From positions 3,626,001 to 3,690,000 of the forward strand of contig NZ_CP021744.1 of the NCBI RefSeq assembly GCF_002192455.1: a stretch of 64,000 nt of DNA, read 5' to 3'. Both the position numbers and the translations under genes were made by a program. Positions 61,298 through 64,000 of this stretch are shown one piece after another. The notes under the pieces are model-generated. The model worked only from the letters and a program-made list of their open reading frames with translations. It ran no database searches and was not told the DNA's origin. Source of the DNA: Streptomyces albireticuli (GTDB lineage Bacteria; Actinomycetota; Actinomycetes; Streptomycetales; Streptomycetaceae). Position 1 is the first letter of the stretch. Every line of letters starts with the position of its first letter.

Positions 61298-62230
61298 GCC
61301 GGACAGCGCCGCCGCGGGCATCACCGTCACCGCCGCCCGGTGCGCGCTCGGGCTCGTACCGCGCACGCGCTTGAAGGCGGCGCTGAAGCCGAAGGCGTCC
61401 GCGTACCCGACCCGCCGGGCCACCCCCGCGATCGTCGCGCCCGGCTCGGCCAGCAGGTCCGCCGCCAGCGCCATCCGCCACTCCGTGAGGTACGCCAGCG
61501 GGGGCTCGGCCAGCAGGTCGTTGAAGCGCTTGGCGAACGTGGAGCGGGAGACCCCGGCCTCCGCGGCCAGCGAGGCGAGGGTCCAGGGCCGGCCCGGCTC
61601 GTCGTGCATGGCCCGCAGCGCGGGGCCCACGGCGTCGTCGCCGAGCGCCCGGTACCAGGCGGGGCGCGCGGCCTCCGGGCGGTCGAACCAGTCCCGCAGG
61701 GTGCACACCAGCAGCCAGTCCAGCAGCCGGTCCACCACGATCTGCCGCCCCGGGCGGACGGCGGCCAACTGGGCCTCCAGATAGGCGCGCATCCCCGAGC
61801 AGTCCTCGTCGTCCGGCACGACGACGACCGGCGGCAGCACCCGCAGCAGCCGGCGCGGCACCTCGCCCCGCACCCGGTACGCGCCCGCCATCAGGACCGT
61901 ACGGCCGTCCGTCGACCCGTCGCCGCCCTCAGGGGCGCCCGGCTCGCCGCACCGGATCTCCCGCGTCAGCCCCGGCCGGGGGGCCGACGCCGGGTCGTCG
62001 GTGAACACGAACGGCTCGGGGCCGCGCACGATCGCCCCGTCCCCCACCCGGATCCGGCGCGGCTCCCCGCCACCGCCCGGGACGATCCACCCCTCGCCGC
62101 GCAGCGGCACGCACAGCGTCAGATAGGCGTCGCCGGTGAAGCGCAGCGCCCACGGCGGGGACAGCACCGAGCCGCCGAACAGGGCGCCGTTGGCGCGCAC
62201 ACCTCGCAACAGATCGTCGAACGGGTCCAT
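61262..62230 (-). CDS. AraC-family transcriptional regulator
   Basis: 322 residues from ATG 62230. The N-terminal cupin-like sensing domain has GSVLSPPWALRFTGDAYLTL. Two C-terminal HTH motifs: WTLASLAAEAGVSRSTFAKR and TIAGVARRVGYADAFGFSAA. This is the cupin_6-AraC type. It is divergent from an NmrA-like gene 105 bases away, which it may control. Confidence 0.9.
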   Translation of the reverse strand: MDPFDDLLRGVRANGALFGGSVLSPPWALRFTGDAYLTLCVPLRGEGWIVPGGGGEPRRIRVGDGAIVRGPEPFVFTDDPASAPRPGLTREIRCGEPGAPEGGDGSTDGRTVLMAGAYRVRGEVPRRLLRVLPPVVVVPDDEDCSGMRAYLEAQLAAVRPGRQIVVDRLLDWLLVCTLRDWFDRPEAARPAWYRALGDDAVGPALRAMHDEPGRPWTLASLAAEAGVSRSTFAKRFNDLLAEPPLAYLTEWRMALAADLLAEPGATIAGVARRVGYADAFGFSAAFKRVRGTSPSAHRAAVTVMPAAALSGSLVGVAAEVEQ

Positions 62231-62335
62231 GGCCTCACGATATGCGGCCGGGCCGAAGGCCGTTCGTACGGACGCACATGGCCGCCGGACGGACGTCCAT
62301 GGTGCGCGGGCTCCGCACGGGGTTGGCTGGAACAC

Positions 62336-63262
62336 ATGACGACGACGAAGAACACAGCGGACAAGACGGCCTCCAAGAACTCCGAGGTCTCCACGGGCTC
62401 CACGGGCTCCACGGGCTCCACGGGCTCCACGGGCTCCACGGAAACGGTCCTGGTGCTCGGCGCGACCGGGAAGACGGGCCGCCGCCTGGTGCGCCGGCTG
62501 CGCGCGGACGGCGTGCCCGTACGGGCCGCTTCCCGCTCCGGCGAGGTGCGCTTCGACTGGGCGGAACCGGCCACCTGGGCGGACGCGTTGACGGGCGCGA
62601 CGGCGGCCTACGTCATCGCCTCCGACGAACACCCGGACGCCGTGGGCCCCTTCGTCGAGCAGGCCGTGGCCGCCGGCGTCGGCCGCTTCGTGGTCCTGTC
62701 CGGGCGCGGCATCGACCTCGTGGGCCCGGACTTCGGGCAGGGCATGGCCGCCGCGGAGCGCGCCGTACGCGAGTCCGGCGCCCGGTGGTCGGTCATCCGC
62801 CCCAACAACTTCGCCCAGAACTTCGACGAGGACCTCTGGCGCGAGCCGCTCCGCGACGGCCGCCTCGCCCTGCCCATCGGCGACGTCCACGAGCCCTTCG
62901 TCGACGCCGACGACGTCGCGGAGGTCGCGGCGGCCCTGCTCACCCAGGACGGGCACGACGGGCAGGTGTACGAGCTGTCGGGCCCGCGCGGCCTGTCCTT
63001 CCGCGAGGCGGCCGAGCAGATCGCGCGCGCCGCGGGCCACCCGATCACGTACGTGGAACTGACCCCGGAGGAGTACGAGGCGGACCTGCGGGCCTCCGGC
63101 TGGCCGGAAGCGGCGGTGAAGGCGTTCAGCGCGCTGTTCGCGCTGCATCGCACGGGGGTGACGGCCGCGCCGGTGGACGGGGTGCGGCGGGTGCTGGGGC
63201 GCGAGGCGGCGTCGTTCGAGGCGTATGTGGAGCGGGGGGTTGGGGCGGGGGCTTGGTCCTGA
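62336..63262 (+). CDS. NmrA-like NAD(P)-binding protein
   Basis: 308 residues from ATG 62336. The first 34 residues are a Lys/Thr/Ser/Gly tail with five Ser-Thr-Gly triplets coded by a 9-bp tandem repeat. The Rossmann fold begins TVLVLGATGKTGRRLVRRLR (GATGxTG). IRPNNFAQNF and YELSGPRGLSFREAAEQIAR are typical of NmrA/YcsG-type reductase-like proteins. It may be a redox sensor or reductase. Divergent from the AraC gene. Confidence 0.88.
   Translation: MTTTKNTADKTASKNSEVSTGSTGSTGSTGSTGSTETVLVLGATGKTGRRLVRRLRADGVPVRAASRSGEVRFDWAEPATWADALTGATAAYVIASDEHPDAVGPFVEQAVAAGVGRFVVLSGRGIDLVGPDFGQGMAAAERAVRESGARWSVIRPNNFAQNFDEDLWREPLRDGRLALPIGDVHEPFVDADDVAEVAAALLTQDGHDGQVYELSGPRGLSFREAAEQIARAAGHPITYVELTPEEYEADLRASGWPEAAVKAFSALFALHRTGVTAAPVDGVRRVLGREAASFEAYVERGVGAGAWS
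62390..62440 (+). repeat. 9-bp tandem repeat coding (Ser-Thr-Gly)5
   Basis: TCCACGGGC is repeated five times without change, then TCCACGGAA. It lies within the NmrA-like gene near its start. Copy number changes would keep the frame. Confidence 0.9.
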
Positions 63263-63318
63263 CGGGGGTGGGGGCCGGCGGGTGGGTGCGGCGGCGGGTG
63301 CGGGTGGGGGTGGGTGCG

Positions 63319-63525
63319 GCGGGTGCGCCTGCGGCGGGCCTTTTCCCCACCCCGCCCCTTCCCGAACCGGGGCTCCGCCCCGGACCCCGGTCCTCAAACT
63401 CCCCCAGCTACCGCTGGGAGGTGCCCCCAGACGGGCTGATTTGTTGCCCGGAACCGGGGGTCCGGGGGCTTGCCCCCGGTTCCGGGAAGGGGCGGGGCGG
63501 GGAAAAAGGCCCGCCGCAGGCGCAA
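63319..63525. repeat. Long inverted-repeat intergenic element, copy D
   Basis: Outer arms GCGGCGGGCCTTTTCCCCAC and GGGGAAAAAGGCCCGCCGC match copy C. The centre differs: it holds CTCCCCCAGCTACCGCTGGG and a second stem around CGGAACCGGGGGTCC / GCCCCCGGTTCCG. Confidence 0.85.
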
Positions 63526-63596
63526 CCCCGCCCCCGACCCCCACCCCGCACCCACCAAGACGTGCCGCCCCCGCCCCCAGGGCTGATCATCGAAAG

Positions 63597-64000
63597 ATGG
63601 ACGACACCCTTCACCTCGCGCAGCAGCCCGACGCCGACGCCCTCCTCACCCGCAGCCCCCTCGCCACCCTCACCGGCATGCTCCTCGACCAGCAGATCCC
63701 CATGGAGTGGGCCTTCTCCGGCCCGTACACGATCGCGACGCGGATGGGCCACGACGACCTGGACGCCCACGAGATCGCCGCGTACGACCCCGAGGCGTTC
63801 GCCGCGCTGCTGTCGGAGAAGCCGGCCGTGCACCGCTACCCGGGGTCGATGGCCAAGCGGGTCCAGCAGCTGTGCCAGTACCTCGTGGAGCACTACGACG
63901 GGGACGCGAGCGCGGTGTGGCGTGACGTGGACAGCGGGAAGGAGCTCCTGGGGCGGCTGAAGGCGCTGCCCGGGTTCGGTGAGCAGAAGGCCCGGATCTT
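63597..64000 (+). CDS. HhH-GPD-type DNA glycosylase-like protein, partial
   Basis: ATG 63597 opens MDDTLHLAQQPDADALLTRS and the frame stays open past the right edge (134 residues visible). LATLTGMLLDQQIPMEWAFS resembles the first helices of the HhH-GPD fold (base-excision glycosylases: 'L...ILSQQ.....A'). Near the edge, LLGRLKALPGFGEQKARIF is a helix-hairpin-helix (LPGFGxQKA). The catalytic Asp would lie beyond the window. Streptomycetes commonly have a Fe-S-less protein of this type. Confidence 0.8.
   Translation, partial: MDDTLHLAQQPDADALLTRSPLATLTGMLLDQQIPMEWAFSGPYTIATRMGHDDLDAHEIAAYDPEAFAALLSEKPAVHRYPGSMAKRVQQLCQYLVEHYDGDASAVWRDVDSGKELLGRLKALPGFGEQKARI

Overview
The window is a chromosomal segment of a Streptomyces or very close relative. 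The base composition is very GC-rich, GTG and TTG starts are common, and there is a wblA-type WhiB regulator, a class A penicillin-binding protein, paired ArsA-like ATPases, the lysC-asd pair, recR-ybaB-dnaX, SRP RNA and two tRNA genes in a housekeeping order. Accessory DNA is wedged into this backbone at several points.

Layout. (1) About 1-6170, minus strand: a non-contractile phage-tail gene set, read from right to left. It runs HTH protein, Cys-rich protein, tail terminator, major tail tube, tail-assembly chaperones G and G-T joined by a probable -1 frameshift, collagen-like fibre, and two tandem tape-measure-like genes (the last runs off the left edge). No terminase, portal or capsid gene lies upstream of the tail genes; instead there is a divergent promoter region and an XRE regulator (6616), followed by chromosomal genes. 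A domesticated headless (F-type) tail particle is the best reading. (2) 7.5-17.4 kb: MBL hydrolase, NUDIX, RidA, DUF4177, two ArsA-like ATPases, wblA, PBP, YqeY, phosphoesterase. (3) 17.6-21.4 kb: Pr6Pr membrane protein, tRNA-Pro, then accessory genes: a PD-(D/E)XK nuclease-like protein, a small membrane protein and an aromatic amino acid hydroxylase. (4) 21.5-34.3 kb: S9 peptidase, SURF1, ECF sigma factor with a membrane partner, asd-lysC, DUF5063-recR, ybaB, dnaX, SRP RNA.

(5) 34.5-43.1 kb: an integrated island bounded by 55-bp perfect direct repeats made of the 3' part of tRNA-Ser(GGA). It carries a CoiA-like nuclease with a zinc ribbon, two decayed genes (one with a frameshift, one with an internal stop) and a 1621-residue single-chain restriction-modification enzyme of the Type ISP kind (Mrr-like nuclease, SF2 helicase, N6-adenine methylase, target recognition). 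No integrase is visible, but paired GGTTGYA motifs inside both ends look like integrase arm sites.

(6) 43.2-64 kb: variable chromosomal genes. They include a VOC-cupin fusion, a PP2C phosphatase, a truncated TetR at a deletion junction, an ECF sigma factor with a C-terminal SnoaL-like region, a DevS/DevR-like two-component pair with a flavohaemoglobin-like gene and three 23-bp-phased palindromic boxes, a LysR/oxidoreductase pair with a clear operator, a cysteine synthase-like gene broken by a one-base frameshift next to an MFS transporter, an AraC/NmrA pair, and the start of a DNA glycosylase-like gene. Four copies of a long nested inverted-repeat intergenic element lie between genes here. 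Elsewhere, short degenerate tandem arrays sit directly 3' of genes at four places, each with a different unit.
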